This document shows, piece by piece, positions 17,590 through 26,168 of a stretch of DNA of 57,136 nucleotides. A program made the translations under genes and the position numbers. The notes under the pieces were generated by a model. The model saw nothing but the letters and a program-made list of their open reading frames with translations, did no database searches and was not told the DNA's origin. The DNA comes from an uncultured Pelagibacteraceae bacterium (GTDB lineage Bacteria > Pseudomonadota > Alphaproteobacteria > Pelagibacterales > Pelagibacteraceae). The DNA is taken from assembly GCA_902573425.1 (NCBI GenBank), contig CACGJO010000006.1, forward strand, positions 1-57,136, written 5' to 3'. Positions within the stretch are counted from its first letter, which is position 1; each line of letters opens with the position of its first letter.

Positions 17590-18954
17590 ATGAAAGTAAA
17601 AGTAAATTCTAAAAAAGGTTTTAAAACTATATTATCAGTTTTAGTTGATAAAAAAACTATACAGAAAAAACTAGACGAAAAACTTAATGAGCTTCAAAAC
17701 AAAGTACAATTAAAAGGTTTTAGACCAGGAAAAGTTCCAACTAATATTATTAAAAATCAATTTGGAAAAGCAGTTTATGGCGAAGTAATAGACGGTATTT
17801 TAAAAGAAACATCATCTAAAGCCATTGAAGATAATAAAATCAAAGTAGCTGGCCAACCAAAAATTGATCTGAAAACATTTGGAGAGGGAAAGGATTTAGA
17901 TTATACAATTGAATTAGAAACCTTACCAGAAATTAAAGTAAAACCACTAAACATAATCAAGGCAACCGAATACAACATTGAAATTGAAAAAAATATTATT
18001 GATAAAAGAATCACTGAAATTGCTAAAAGTCAGCAAAATTTTGAAGATAAAAATGAAAATGGAAAAACAGAAAAAGGAGACATGGTTATTTTTGATTATG
18101 AAGGTAAAATTGATGGAAAAGATTTTGAGGGAAACAAGGGAAAAAATGTTCAATTAATTTTAGGTAGAGACCTTTTTATAAAAGGTTTTGATGACCAGCT
18201 TTTAGGAGTAAAAAAAAATGAAAGCAAAACAGTAACTGTTAATCTTCCACAAAATTTTCCAAAAAAAGAATTAGTAAATAAAAAAACAAATTTTGATTGT
18301 AAAATTATTAATATAAAAAAACCTATTGATACCAAAATTAATGACGATTTTGCAAAAAAAATGGGTGCTAAAAATTTAGAGGATCTGAAAAGTTTAATTA
18401 CAAAGCAAATTTCAAATGAATATAAAAATAGTTTAAATATAATTACAAAAAAAAACATTCTAGAACAATTGGAAAAATCTCACTCAATGGAGTTACCACC
18501 AAACTTAGTTGATCAAGAGGCGAAATTATTAACCAAAAATCAAAAAAAAGAAGATGAACAAAAAAATAAAGAAAAAAATACTAAACTGGCAAAATCAAGA
18601 ATAAAAGTTGGATTATTACTAAATGAAATTGCTCAATCCAATAATTTAAAAATAGATGAGAATGAAATTAAAAATGAAATACAAAAACAAATTAAAACTA
18701 TGCCTGGTCAAGAAAAAATGGTAATGGATTATTATCAAAAAAACCCAAGCGCTGTTTCAAGTTTAAGAGGAGCTTTATATGAAGAAAAAATATTAGATCT
18801 AATTAAAAATAAAATTACACTTAATAAAAAAAATGTGACCACCAAAGAAGCTGAAGATATATTAAAATCTCATACCCATGATCACGATAATAAGGGTGAT
18901 AAAGAAAAAAACGTTAAAAAATCAAAAATTAAAAAAAAAAGTAAAAAGAAATAG
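17590..18954 (+). CDS. tig: Trigger factor (ribosome-associated chaperone)
   Basis: Binds the ribosome exit tunnel and shields nascent chains. I start it at the ATG at 17590 (454 residues), which gives the standard N-terminus; an upstream frame reaching into tRNA-Leu is an artefact. The ribosome-binding signature is GFRPGKVP near residue 40. An FKBP-type peptidyl-prolyl isomerase domain covers about 145-235 (GDMVIFDYEGKIDGKDFEG, LGRDLFIKGFDDQLLG). A helical SurA-like C-terminal region follows, ending in a His/Lys-rich tail (SHTHDHD then many Lys). No Shine-Dalgarno fits in the 6 bases between the tRNA end and the ATG. It leads the tig-clpP-clpX-lon block. Confidence 0.96.
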   Translation: MKVKVNSKKGFKTILSVLVDKKTIQKKLDEKLNELQNKVQLKGFRPGKVPTNIIKNQFGKAVYGEVIDGILKETSSKAIEDNKIKVAGQPKIDLKTFGEGKDLDYTIELETLPEIKVKPLNIIKATEYNIEIEKNIIDKRITEIAKSQQNFEDKNENGKTEKGDMVIFDYEGKIDGKDFEGNKGKNVQLILGRDLFIKGFDDQLLGVKKNESKTVTVNLPQNFPKKELVNKKTNFDCKIINIKKPIDTKINDDFAKKMGAKNLEDLKSLITKQISNEYKNSLNIITKKNILEQLEKSHSMELPPNLVDQEAKLLTKNQKKEDEQKNKEKNTKLAKSRIKVGLLLNEIAQSNNLKIDENEIKNEIQKQIKTMPGQEKMVMDYYQKNPSAVSSLRGALYEEKILDLIKNKITLNKKNVTTKEAEDILKSHTHDHDNKGDKEKNVKKSKIKKKSKKK

Positions 18955-18990
18955 CTTAAAGCCGTTTTAAATTGTATAACCCTTACTGTT

Positions 18991-19602
18991 ATGATTCGTA
19001 AAATAGAAGAACAATTAAATAATCTCGTTCCAATGGTTGTAGAGCAAACAACTAAAGGCGAGAGAGCTTTTGATATTTATTCAAGATTATTAAAAGAAAG
19101 AATTGTTTTTTTAGTGGGTGGCGTAAACGATACGGTAGCCTCCCTGGTCACAGCACAACTTTTGTTTCTAGAGTCCGAAAATCCAAAAAAAGAAATTTTT
19201 TTTTATATTAATAGCCCTGGTGGATTAGTTACTTCAGGCTTAGGTATTTATGATACCATGCAATATATTAAATCACCTGTTTCAACACTTTGCATAGGCC
19301 AAGCATCGTCAATGGGATCTTTTTTATTATCTGCCGGTGAAAAGGGAAAGAGATTTTCCTTACCAAATTCAAGAATAATGGTGCACCAACCGTCAGCAGG
19401 ATTTCAGGGTCAAGCTACCGATATTCAAATTCATGCAAAAGAAATTTTGGCTTTAAAAGAGAGATTAAATAAAATTTATTCTAAACATACGGGTAAATCT
19501 GTTAAGGAAATTTCCCAAGCCTTAGAAAGAGATAATTTTATGACTCCAGAAGAGGCTAAAGATTTCGGACTAATAGATTCTGTAGTTGAAAAAAGAAAAT
19601 AA
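18991..19602 (+). CDS. clpP: ATP-dependent Clp protease proteolytic subunit
   Basis: Serine peptidase that forms the tetradecameric chamber served by ClpX. It has 203 residues. The catalytic triad is visible as Ser107 ([11 protein letters not shown]), His132 (MVHQPSAG) and Asp181 (ERDNFMT). [19 protein letters not shown] supplies the oxyanion glycine strand. It begins 36 bases after tig. A TATAAC hexamer at 18975-18980 could be a -10 element but would leave almost no leader, so read-through from tig is as likely. Confidence 0.97.
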   Translation: MIRKIEEQLNNLVPMVVEQTTKGERAFDIYSRLLKERIVFLVGGVNDTVASLVTAQLLFLESENPKKEIFFYINSPGGLVTSGLGIYDTMQYIKSPVSTLCIGQASSMGSFLLSAGEKGKRFSLPNSRIMVHQPSAGFQGQATDIQIHAKEILALKERLNKIYSKHTGKSVKEISQALERDNFMTPEEAKDFGLIDSVVEKRK

Positions 19603-19635
19603 TACACAATATATAGATTAGCATTCAACTTCTAC

Positions 19636-19664
19636 TTGCCTTGTTAAACACATAGATTTAAAAT
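19636..19664 (+). promoter_or_regulatory. Candidate clpX promoter
   Basis: TTGCCT (19636-19641) and TAAAAT (19659-19664) are separated by 17 bases in the 79-base gap between clpP and clpX. Predicted initiation would fall about 10 bases before the clpX ATG at 19682. It is a moderate sigma-70-type match and could be chance in AT-rich DNA. Confidence 0.35.
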
Positions 19665-19681
19665 TATGTTAGTGATTCGTT

Positions 19682-20935
19682 ATGACAGAAAAAAATAATA
19701 AAAATATACTTTATTGCTCTTTTTGTGGAAAGAGCCAACACGAAGTCAAAAAACTTATCGCAGGACCAACTGTATTTATTTGCGATGAATGTGTTGAATT
19801 ATGTATGGATATTATTAAAGAAGAAAATAAGAGTTCTTTAATAAAACACCAAGAAGGTGTTCCAACGCCAAGAGAAATTTGTAAAATATTAGATGATTAT
19901 GTAATTGGACAGACTCACGCTAAAGAAGTTTTATCAGTTGCTGTTCATAATCATTACAAAAGATTAAGCCACGAAAATAAGTCTAACAAAGACGTCGAGT
20001 TATCCAAATCCAATATACTTTTAGTTGGACCAACAGGTTGTGGGAAAACTCTATTAGCACAAACTCTTGCTAGAATTTTGGATGTACCTTTTACAATGGC
20101 AGATGCAACAACTTTAACAGAGGCTGGTTATGTTGGAGAAGATGTAGAAAATATAATTTTAAAACTTTTACAAGCAGCCGATTATAATGTTGAAAAAGCC
20201 CAAAAAGGAATCGTTTATATCGATGAAGTTGATAAAATAAGCAGAAAATCAGAAAACCCATCAATAACAAGAGATGTTTCGGGTGAAGGGGTACAACAAG
20301 CTTTGTTAAAAATAATGGAAGGTACTATTGCAAGTGTTCCACCACAAGGTGGTAGAAAACATCCTCAGCAAGAATTTTTACAAGTTGATACTACAAACAT
20401 ACTTTTTATTTGTGGTGGAGCCTTTGCGGGATTAGATAAAGTTATTGAAAATAGGGGTAAAGGAACTTCTATTGGTTTTGGTGCTAAAGTAAAAAGCAAT
20501 GAGGACTCAACAATTTCTGAAATTATAAAAAAATTAGAACCAGAAGATTTAATTAAATATGGTCTAATACCAGAATTTATTGGTAGGATGCCAATTATAG
20601 CTACTTTAAAAGAATTAGATGAAAAATCTTTGGTAAAAATTTTAAAGGAACCAAAAAACTCTTTGCTAAAACAATACAAAAGGCTTTTTGAGTTTGAAGA
20701 TGTAAAATTAGAATTTAGAGATGATGCTTTGATAGAAATATCTAAAAAAGCAATTAGCAAGAAAACAGGAGCTAGAGGTTTAAGGTCTATATTAGAGTCT
20801 CTATTACTAAAAACAATGTTTTCTCTGCCAGATATGGAGAATGTAGAATCAGTCACAGTTGATAAATCAGTAGTTAAGGGCAAATCTGAGCCAATAATTA
20901 CTTATTCGAAAGCCAAATCCACATCTGTGGCTTAA
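19682..20935 (+). CDS. clpX: ATP-dependent Clp protease ATP-binding subunit ClpX
   Basis: AAA+ unfoldase partner of ClpP. It has 417 residues. The N-terminal zinc-binding domain uses Cys12, Cys15, Cys34 and Cys37. Walker A is GPTGCGKT (about 117-124), Walker B is [10 protein letters not shown], the pore loop is GYVGEDVE, and the sensor-2 region is TGARGLRSI. The IGFGAK loop is the ClpP-docking (IGF) motif. It lies directly upstream of lon. Confidence 0.97.
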   Translation: MTEKNNKNILYCSFCGKSQHEVKKLIAGPTVFICDECVELCMDIIKEENKSSLIKHQEGVPTPREICKILDDYVIGQTHAKEVLSVAVHNHYKRLSHENKSNKDVELSKSNILLVGPTGCGKTLLAQTLARILDVPFTMADATTLTEAGYVGEDVENIILKLLQAADYNVEKAQKGIVYIDEVDKISRKSENPSITRDVSGEGVQQALLKIMEGTIASVPPQGGRKHPQQEFLQVDTTNILFICGGAFAGLDKVIENRGKGTSIGFGAKVKSNEDSTISEIIKKLEPEDLIKYGLIPEFIGRMPIIATLKELDEKSLVKILKEPKNSLLKQYKRLFEFEDVKLEFRDDALIEISKKAISKKTGARGLRSILESLLLKTMFSLPDMENVESVTVDKSVVKGKSEPIITYSKAKSTSVA

Positions 20936-20977
20936 ATTTCACTTGAAATAACTGCTTTTAATATCCATATTAAAAAT

Positions 20978-23365
20978 ATGAGTCTTGAAAATTTCAAACC
21001 ATTACTACCCCTTAGAGATATAGTTATATTTCCGTCCACAGTAGTACCTCTTTTTGTTGGAAGAAAAAAATCTATTAAAGCTCTTGAAGAGGTTATGAAA
21101 TCAGATAAATCAATAGTTCTAGTTGCTCAAAAAAATTCTGAAGTAGACGATCCCAAAGAACAAGATATTTATTCTTATGGATGTCTTAGTAAAATTCTAC
21201 AATTACTCAAACTCCCCGATGGAACAGTAAAAGTTTTAGTTGAAGGTATTGAGAGAGTAAAAATCAAATCAATAAAAAATGAAGAAAAAAAATATTTAAA
21301 TTGTGAAATTGAAATAGTTTCAACTGTTGGTGACACGGATCAAAGCAAGGTTTTAGCGACAAGCTTAATTAAAAAATTTGAAAAGTTGTCAAATTTAAGC
21401 AAAAAAGATTTGGGTGATTTCACAAAAAACCTTAAATCTTTATCTAAAACGTCAGATATATCAGATAATATCTCATCTAATCTAAATGTTTCAATTTTTG
21501 AAAAGCAAAAATTATTAGAAATTTTTGATATTACGAAAAGGTTAGAAAGAATTTACGAAATTATTGAAAAAGAGACTAGCGTAATAAGTATGGAGAAAAA
21601 AATAAGAGGTAGAGTTAAAAACCAAATGGAGAAAACTCAAAGAGAATACTATTTAAATGAACAGCTGAAAGCCATACAAAAAGAATTAGGAGAAATCGAA
21701 GAAGGTAAGGACGAAGTTTCAAGTCTAAGTAGCTCAATTTTAAAAGCTAAAATGACAAAAGAGGCACAATCAAAATGCTTATCTGAATTAAAGAAATTAA
21801 AATCCATGAGTCCAATGTCTGCAGAGGCAACTGTAGTAAGAAATTATCTTGATTGGATGATCGATCTACCCTGGAGTAATAAAAGCAAAATTATTAAAGA
21901 TTTAAAATCTGCGCAACAAATTTTAGATGAAGATCATTATGGTTTAGATAAAGTTAAAGAGAGAATTATTGAGTTTTTGGCAGTTCAAAAAAGGATAGAA
22001 AAATTAAAAGGCCCAATACTTTGTTTAGTAGGCCCTCCAGGAGTTGGTAAAACCTCTTTAGGAAAATCTATAGCAAGAGCTACAGGAAGAAAATTTGTAA
22101 GAATATCTTTAGGCGGTGTTAGAGATGAAGCAGAAATTAGAGGCCACAGAAGAACCTATATAGGCTCTCTCCCTGGAAAAATTATTCAAATGATGAAAAA
22201 AGCAGGGACCAAAAATCCTTTATTTTTATTAGACGAAATTGACAAAGTTGGAAGCGATTATAGAGGTGACCCGTCTTCTGCTTTACTGGAGGCATTAGAT
22301 CCAGAGCAAAATAAACAATTTAACGATCACTATCTTGAAGTTGATTATGATTTATCTGATGTAATGTTTGTCACAACAGCAAACACTCTAAACATTTTAC
22401 CTCCCTTGCTTGACAGAATGGAAATAATAAGAATACCTGGTTATACAGAAGATGAAAAAACTAATATTGCTCAAAAATATTTAATTCCTAAACAGAGTAA
22501 AGATAACGGGTTGAAAGACAATGAATGGAAAATATCTGAGAAAGTTATAAAAAAAATTATAAGAGATTATACAAGAGAATCTGGCGTAAGAAATTTAGAG
22601 AGGGAAATTTCAAAAATTGCTAGAAAGACAGTTAAAAAAATAGATTCAAGTGAAAAAATAGAGAAAGAATTATTAGAAAAAGATGTAAATAGCTTTCTTG
22701 GAGTAAAGAAATACAATTATGGTGAGATCGAAAGTGAAAATAAAATTGGAGTTTCAACCGGTCTTGCTTGGACTGAAGTTGGCGGAGAAATACTTAAAAT
22801 AGAGTCAGTCAACATGCCTGGCAAAGGAAAAATGCAAATAACAGGTAAGCTTGGTGAAGTTATGCAGGAGTCAGTAAAAGCAGCAAAATCTTTTGTTAGA
22901 TATAAGTCTGTAGAATTTGGAATAGTGCCACCGCTTTTTGAAAAAAAAGATTTCCATATCCACGTGCCTGAAGGAGCTACCCCCAAAGATGGTCCATCTG
23001 CTGGTATTGCTATAGTGACTTCTATAATATCTTCAATAACTGGAATCCCAGTTAATAAAGATGTAGCAATGACAGGTGAAGTTACCTTAAGAGGAAACGT
23101 TCTTCAAATCGGAGGTTTAAAGGAAAAATTATTAGCAGCACATAGAGCTGGTATTAAAAAGGTTTTAATTCCATTCGATAATCAAAAGGATTTAATTGAA
23201 ATCCCCGAAACAATAAGAAATAGTATTGAAATAGTAAGTGTAAAAACTGTCGAAGAAGTGCTTAAACATGCACTCACAAAAGAACTCAAGCCAGTTAAAT
23301 GGGTAGAAATAGATCAAGTTTCAAATAAAAATAAAGAAAAATCAGAAGTTACAAGCGCTCATTAA
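20978..23365 (+). CDS. lon: ATP-dependent protease La (Lon)
   Basis: Cytoplasmic AAA+ serine protease that degrades damaged and regulatory proteins. At 795 residues it is full length. It comprises an N-terminal substrate-recognition domain (LPLRDIVIFPSTVVPLFVGR), a coiled middle with REYYLNEQLKAIQKELGE, an ATPase core with Walker A GPPGVGKTS and LFLLDEIDK, and a C-terminal protease with catalytic Ser674 (PKDGPSAG) and Lys717 (GGLKEKLLAA). It starts 42 bases after clpX. A 7-bp hairpin sits immediately after its stop. Confidence 0.97.
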   Translation: MSLENFKPLLPLRDIVIFPSTVVPLFVGRKKSIKALEEVMKSDKSIVLVAQKNSEVDDPKEQDIYSYGCLSKILQLLKLPDGTVKVLVEGIERVKIKSIKNEEKKYLNCEIEIVSTVGDTDQSKVLATSLIKKFEKLSNLSKKDLGDFTKNLKSLSKTSDISDNISSNLNVSIFEKQKLLEIFDITKRLERIYEIIEKETSVISMEKKIRGRVKNQMEKTQREYYLNEQLKAIQKELGEIEEGKDEVSSLSSSILKAKMTKEAQSKCLSELKKLKSMSPMSAEATVVRNYLDWMIDLPWSNKSKIIKDLKSAQQILDEDHYGLDKVKERIIEFLAVQKRIEKLKGPILCLVGPPGVGKTSLGKSIARATGRKFVRISLGGVRDEAEIRGHRRTYIGSLPGKIIQMMKKAGTKNPLFLLDEIDKVGSDYRGDPSSALLEALDPEQNKQFNDHYLEVDYDLSDVMFVTTANTLNILPPLLDRMEIIRIPGYTEDEKTNIAQKYLIPKQSKDNGLKDNEWKISEKVIKKIIRDYTRESGVRNLEREISKIARKTVKKIDSSEKIEKELLEKDVNSFLGVKKYNYGEIESENKIGVSTGLAWTEVGGEILKIESVNMPGKGKMQITGKLGEVMQESVKAAKSFVRYKSVEFGIVPPLFEKKDFHIHVPEGATPKDGPSAGIAIVTSIISSITGIPVNKDVAMTGEVTLRGNVLQIGGLKEKLLAAHRAGIKKVLIPFDNQKDLIEIPETIRNSIEIVSVKTVEEVLKHALTKELKPVKWVEIDQVSNKNKEKSEVTSAH

Positions 23366-23386
23366 TTGTTTAAGATCACTAAACAA
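23366..23386 (+). repeat. Perfect 7-bp inverted repeat right after lon
   Basis: TTGTTTA (23366-23372) and TAAACAA (23380-23386) flank a 7-base spacer AGATCAC and start on the base after the lon stop. As RNA this is a weak A/U-rich stem with one G-C pair and no U-tract after it, so a classical terminator is doubtful. It may instead be an mRNA 3'-end stabiliser or a protein-binding site for the next gene. Confidence 0.4.
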
Positions 23387-23412
23387 ACACATTTACATCG
23401 ATAATAAAAAAA

Positions 23413-25956
23413 ATGAAAAAAATAGTCATTACTGGCGGTATTGGATATATCGGAACCGAAATATGCAAAATCTACTCTGGTGAAAGTTGGAACAATCAAA
23501 TCACAGTAATCGATAACCGATTTATATCTGAGAGAGTGAATCAATTAAGAAAATGGAATATGAACTTTATTCACGCGGATATTAGAAAAATAGATGAAGT
23601 TAAAAAGTATTTAAATGAAGCTGACATCGTTCACCATTTAGCGGGAGTTACTGATGTTCCTAGAACTGAATTAGAATTAAATGAGGAAAAAGATAAAGAG
23701 TTAAGAGATATTGCTAAAAAAGGAACAGAAGTTGTGCTGTCAGAAACATCACAAAACTGCAAAATTATATTTCCATCGACGCATGTTGTTTTTGAGGGGA
23801 AACAAGATTTAATAAAAGACATTAGGGAAGACTTTGAAAAATTACCAATATTACCATATGCAAAAAGCAAAGATGATAATGAAGAACAAATTAAAAAATC
23901 TGGAAAAAATTATATAATTCTAAGACTTGCCTCTGTGTATGGATATTCAAGTGACACTATGAGATTAAATATAATGCCAAATTTATTTGCCAAGATTGCA
24001 TCACAAAATGGAACAATTAGACTTTTTGGTGGTGGAAAACAACTAAAAGCCCTTGTTCCATTAATTGATACTGCGAGATGTTTTAAATTTATGGAAGAAA
24101 AAGACGAAATTCAGAAAGAAATTTTTAATGTTTCGAAAGATTCAATTACAGTCGAAGATGTAGCAAGTCTTTGTAAAAAAATAAATTCTAAATTAGAAAT
24201 AATCAAAACGAATGATAAAATTCCAAATCCAGGTTATTCTTTATCTAATCAGAAACTTTTAAAAACTGGTTTTAAATTCCTTTATTCTTTAGAAGAAAGT
24301 TTAAAGGAAATGATATTTAAGTGGTCAAATCAAATTTTTATTAAAGATTTAGAGTATGTTAAAGATGGTGAAAATGAATATGTTGATCCAAGAGGCAAAA
24401 TCAGCAATCATGAACTTACTGAACCAATAAACTTAATAGGTCTCATTCACTCAAAAAAAGGTACCATGAGAGCAAATCACTATCATCCACAACAAGAACA
24501 AAAATGTTTATTTACTAATGGTCAAATTATTGAAGTTTTTCAGGATTTATTAAATCCAAATTCACCAAAAATAACGCAAGTTGTTAATGAGGGACAATTA
24601 TCTGTAATAAAACCAAATGTTGCCCACACTATGGTATTTTCAAAAGATACAACTTTTTTAAATTTAGTTAGGGGAGAACGAGACCATGACAATTATGGTA
24701 TTACTCATACAATAAAACATAATATTGTTAGTGAAAAAGAGAAAAAATTATTATTAGATAGTTATAAATTCAGTTGCAGATGTTGCGGTGAAACCAAGTT
24801 AAAAAGAGTTGTGTCATTAGGTTATCAACCTTTAGCGAATAATTTACTTAAGAATAAAAATGAAGAATGTGAACTATATCCTTTAGAATTAAATTATTGT
24901 CCAAAATGCCATAACTGTCAATTATCAGTTTCTGTTGATCCAAAAAAGATGTTTTCTAATTATTTATATACCTCATCTACATCTCAATCATTTAGAAAAC
25001 ATTTCGAGGATGCAGCAAAACATTACGCAAAAGAGTTTAAATTGTCACCAAAAAAGTCATATATAATCGATATTGGTAGTAACGATGGAGTAGCTCTCAA
25101 ACCATTTAAAGATTTAGGTTTTAAAAAAATTCTGGGCGTTGAACCTGCTAAAAATCTATCAAAACTTGCAAATAAAAATGGAATTAAAACAGTAAACTGT
25201 TTTTTAAGTCTAAAAAATTTAAAAAAAATTAAAAAAAATGCCGATGTTATTCTAGCATCAAATGTATTTGCCCATTCAGATAATTTAAAAGAAATGGCTG
25301 ATTGTATGCTCAAACTTTTGAGTAACAAAGGAAATATAGTAATCGAAGTTCAGTACCTATTAAATACACTTCAAGATCTTACATTTGATAATATTTATCA
25401 TGAACACTACAATTATTGGTCACTTACTTCATTGGTTAACTTTTTCGATCAGTTTAAAGCAAAAATCGTTAAAGCCGAGAGAATAGATACGCATGGTGGA
25501 TCTCTTAGAATTTTTATAAAAAAAGATAAAAAAGCAAAAATTGATAAAAGTGTAAGCAATCTATTAAAAGAAGAAGAAAAGTTTGGTTTAAAAAAATATA
25601 AAACTTATCAAGAATTCGGCGAAAAGATTTATAAAATCAAAAACAACGTTAAAAAAAATATTGTAAAATTAAGGAACAATAATAAGAGATTAATTGGCTA
25701 CGGATCTCCAGCAAAAGCCACAACAGCACTTAATTTTTTTGGCGTTTCAGAAGAGATAGAGTTTATAGTTGAGGATAATAAACTTAAACATGGAAAGTAT
25801 ATACCTGGCGTTAAAATTCCAATTGTTAGCAAAGATAAAGTGTCTGATAATAACAGCACGGTTCTCGTATTAGCCTGGAACTTTTTTGAAGATATAAAAA
25901 ATAATAATAATCAATTATCAAGCAACTTCGTAAGTATTAAAGATTTAGAGCAATAG
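23413..25956 (+). CDS. Three-domain fusion: SDR sugar epimerase/dehydratase, cupin, C-methyltransferase
   Basis: An 847-residue protein that appears to join three sugar-nucleotide enzymes. Residues 1-305 are an extended SDR: TGGIGYIG (7-14) binds NAD, and Tyr149 with Lys153 (YAKSK) plus Ser122 form the active site. Residues ~310-440 look like a cupin (GTMRANHYHP with His356 and His358, His405 in NVAHTM), as in sugar isomerases or 3,5-epimerase relatives. Residues ~453-847 are a sugar C-methyltransferase: zinc-type Cys455/457/458 and Cys496/499/502, SAM loop DIGSNDG (553-559), YHEHYNYWS (662-670) and the C-terminal GYGSPAKATT (762-771). The frame is continuous, with no internal stop. It lies alone between lon and a convergent gene. 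It probably makes a branched or methylated deoxysugar; the product is unknown. Confidence 0.85.
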   Translation: MKKIVITGGIGYIGTEICKIYSGESWNNQITVIDNRFISERVNQLRKWNMNFIHADIRKIDEVKKYLNEADIVHHLAGVTDVPRTELELNEEKDKELRDIAKKGTEVVLSETSQNCKIIFPSTHVVFEGKQDLIKDIREDFEKLPILPYAKSKDDNEEQIKKSGKNYIILRLASVYGYSSDTMRLNIMPNLFAKIASQNGTIRLFGGGKQLKALVPLIDTARCFKFMEEKDEIQKEIFNVSKDSITVEDVASLCKKINSKLEIIKTNDKIPNPGYSLSNQKLLKTGFKFLYSLEESLKEMIFKWSNQIFIKDLEYVKDGENEYVDPRGKISNHELTEPINLIGLIHSKKGTMRANHYHPQQEQKCLFTNGQIIEVFQDLLNPNSPKITQVVNEGQLSVIKPNVAHTMVFSKDTTFLNLVRGERDHDNYGITHTIKHNIVSEKEKKLLLDSYKFSCRCCGETKLKRVVSLGYQPLANNLLKNKNEECELYPLELNYCPKCHNCQLSVSVDPKKMFSNYLYTSSTSQSFRKHFEDAAKHYAKEFKLSPKKSYIIDIGSNDGVALKPFKDLGFKKILGVEPAKNLSKLANKNGIKTVNCFLSLKNLKKIKKNADVILASNVFAHSDNLKEMADCMLKLLSNKGNIVIEVQYLLNTLQDLTFDNIYHEHYNYWSLTSLVNFFDQFKAKIVKAERIDTHGGSLRIFIKKDKKAKIDKSVSNLLKEEEKFGLKKYKTYQEFGEKIYKIKNNVKKNIVKLRNNNKRLIGYGSPAKATTALNFFGVSEEIEFIVEDNKLKHGKYIPGVKIPIVSKDKVSDNNSTVLVLAWNFFEDIKNNNNQLSSNFVSIKDLEQ

Positions 25957-25958
25957 CT

Positions 25959-26168
25959 TTACTTTTTAAGAAATTTTTCTGCTTCTAATATAATCTTTTC
26001 TGTATCTGATGGAATGTCATCTTTATTTTTTTTAGTTTTAACTTCATCATTTAATATCAACACTTTACTTTCATTATTATTAAAATTTTTTTTTGTTGAT
26101 GTTTTTTTGTTATTTAAAATTTCATCTACAGCTACCAATATATCTTGAATTTCAAATTTATTATTCAT
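25959..26168 (-). CDS. Small charged protein (69 aa) downstream of acetoacetyl-CoA synthetase
   Basis: I do not recognise this gene. It encodes 69 residues, very rich in Lys and Asn, with an N-terminal helix (EIQDILVAVDEILNNK), a disordered-looking middle and a C-terminal helix (DTEKIILEAEKFLKK). The N-terminal helix faintly recalls the DILASIRRII start of DUF2497/PopZ-like proteins, but the match is too short to rely on. The ATG overlaps the end of the acetoacetyl-CoA synthetase gene by 8 bases, so translation coupling is likely. It ends 2 bases from the convergent fusion gene. Confidence 0.55.
   Translation of the reverse strand: MNNKFEIQDILVAVDEILNNKKTSTKKNFNNNESKVLILNDEVKTKKNKDDIPSDTEKIILEAEKFLKK

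Noticed and set aside
20365..20883. A 172-codon minus-strand open frame inside clpX
   Set aside because: It lies fully antisense to a strongly conserved gene, is Ser-rich as expected for a shadow, and has no upstream signals.
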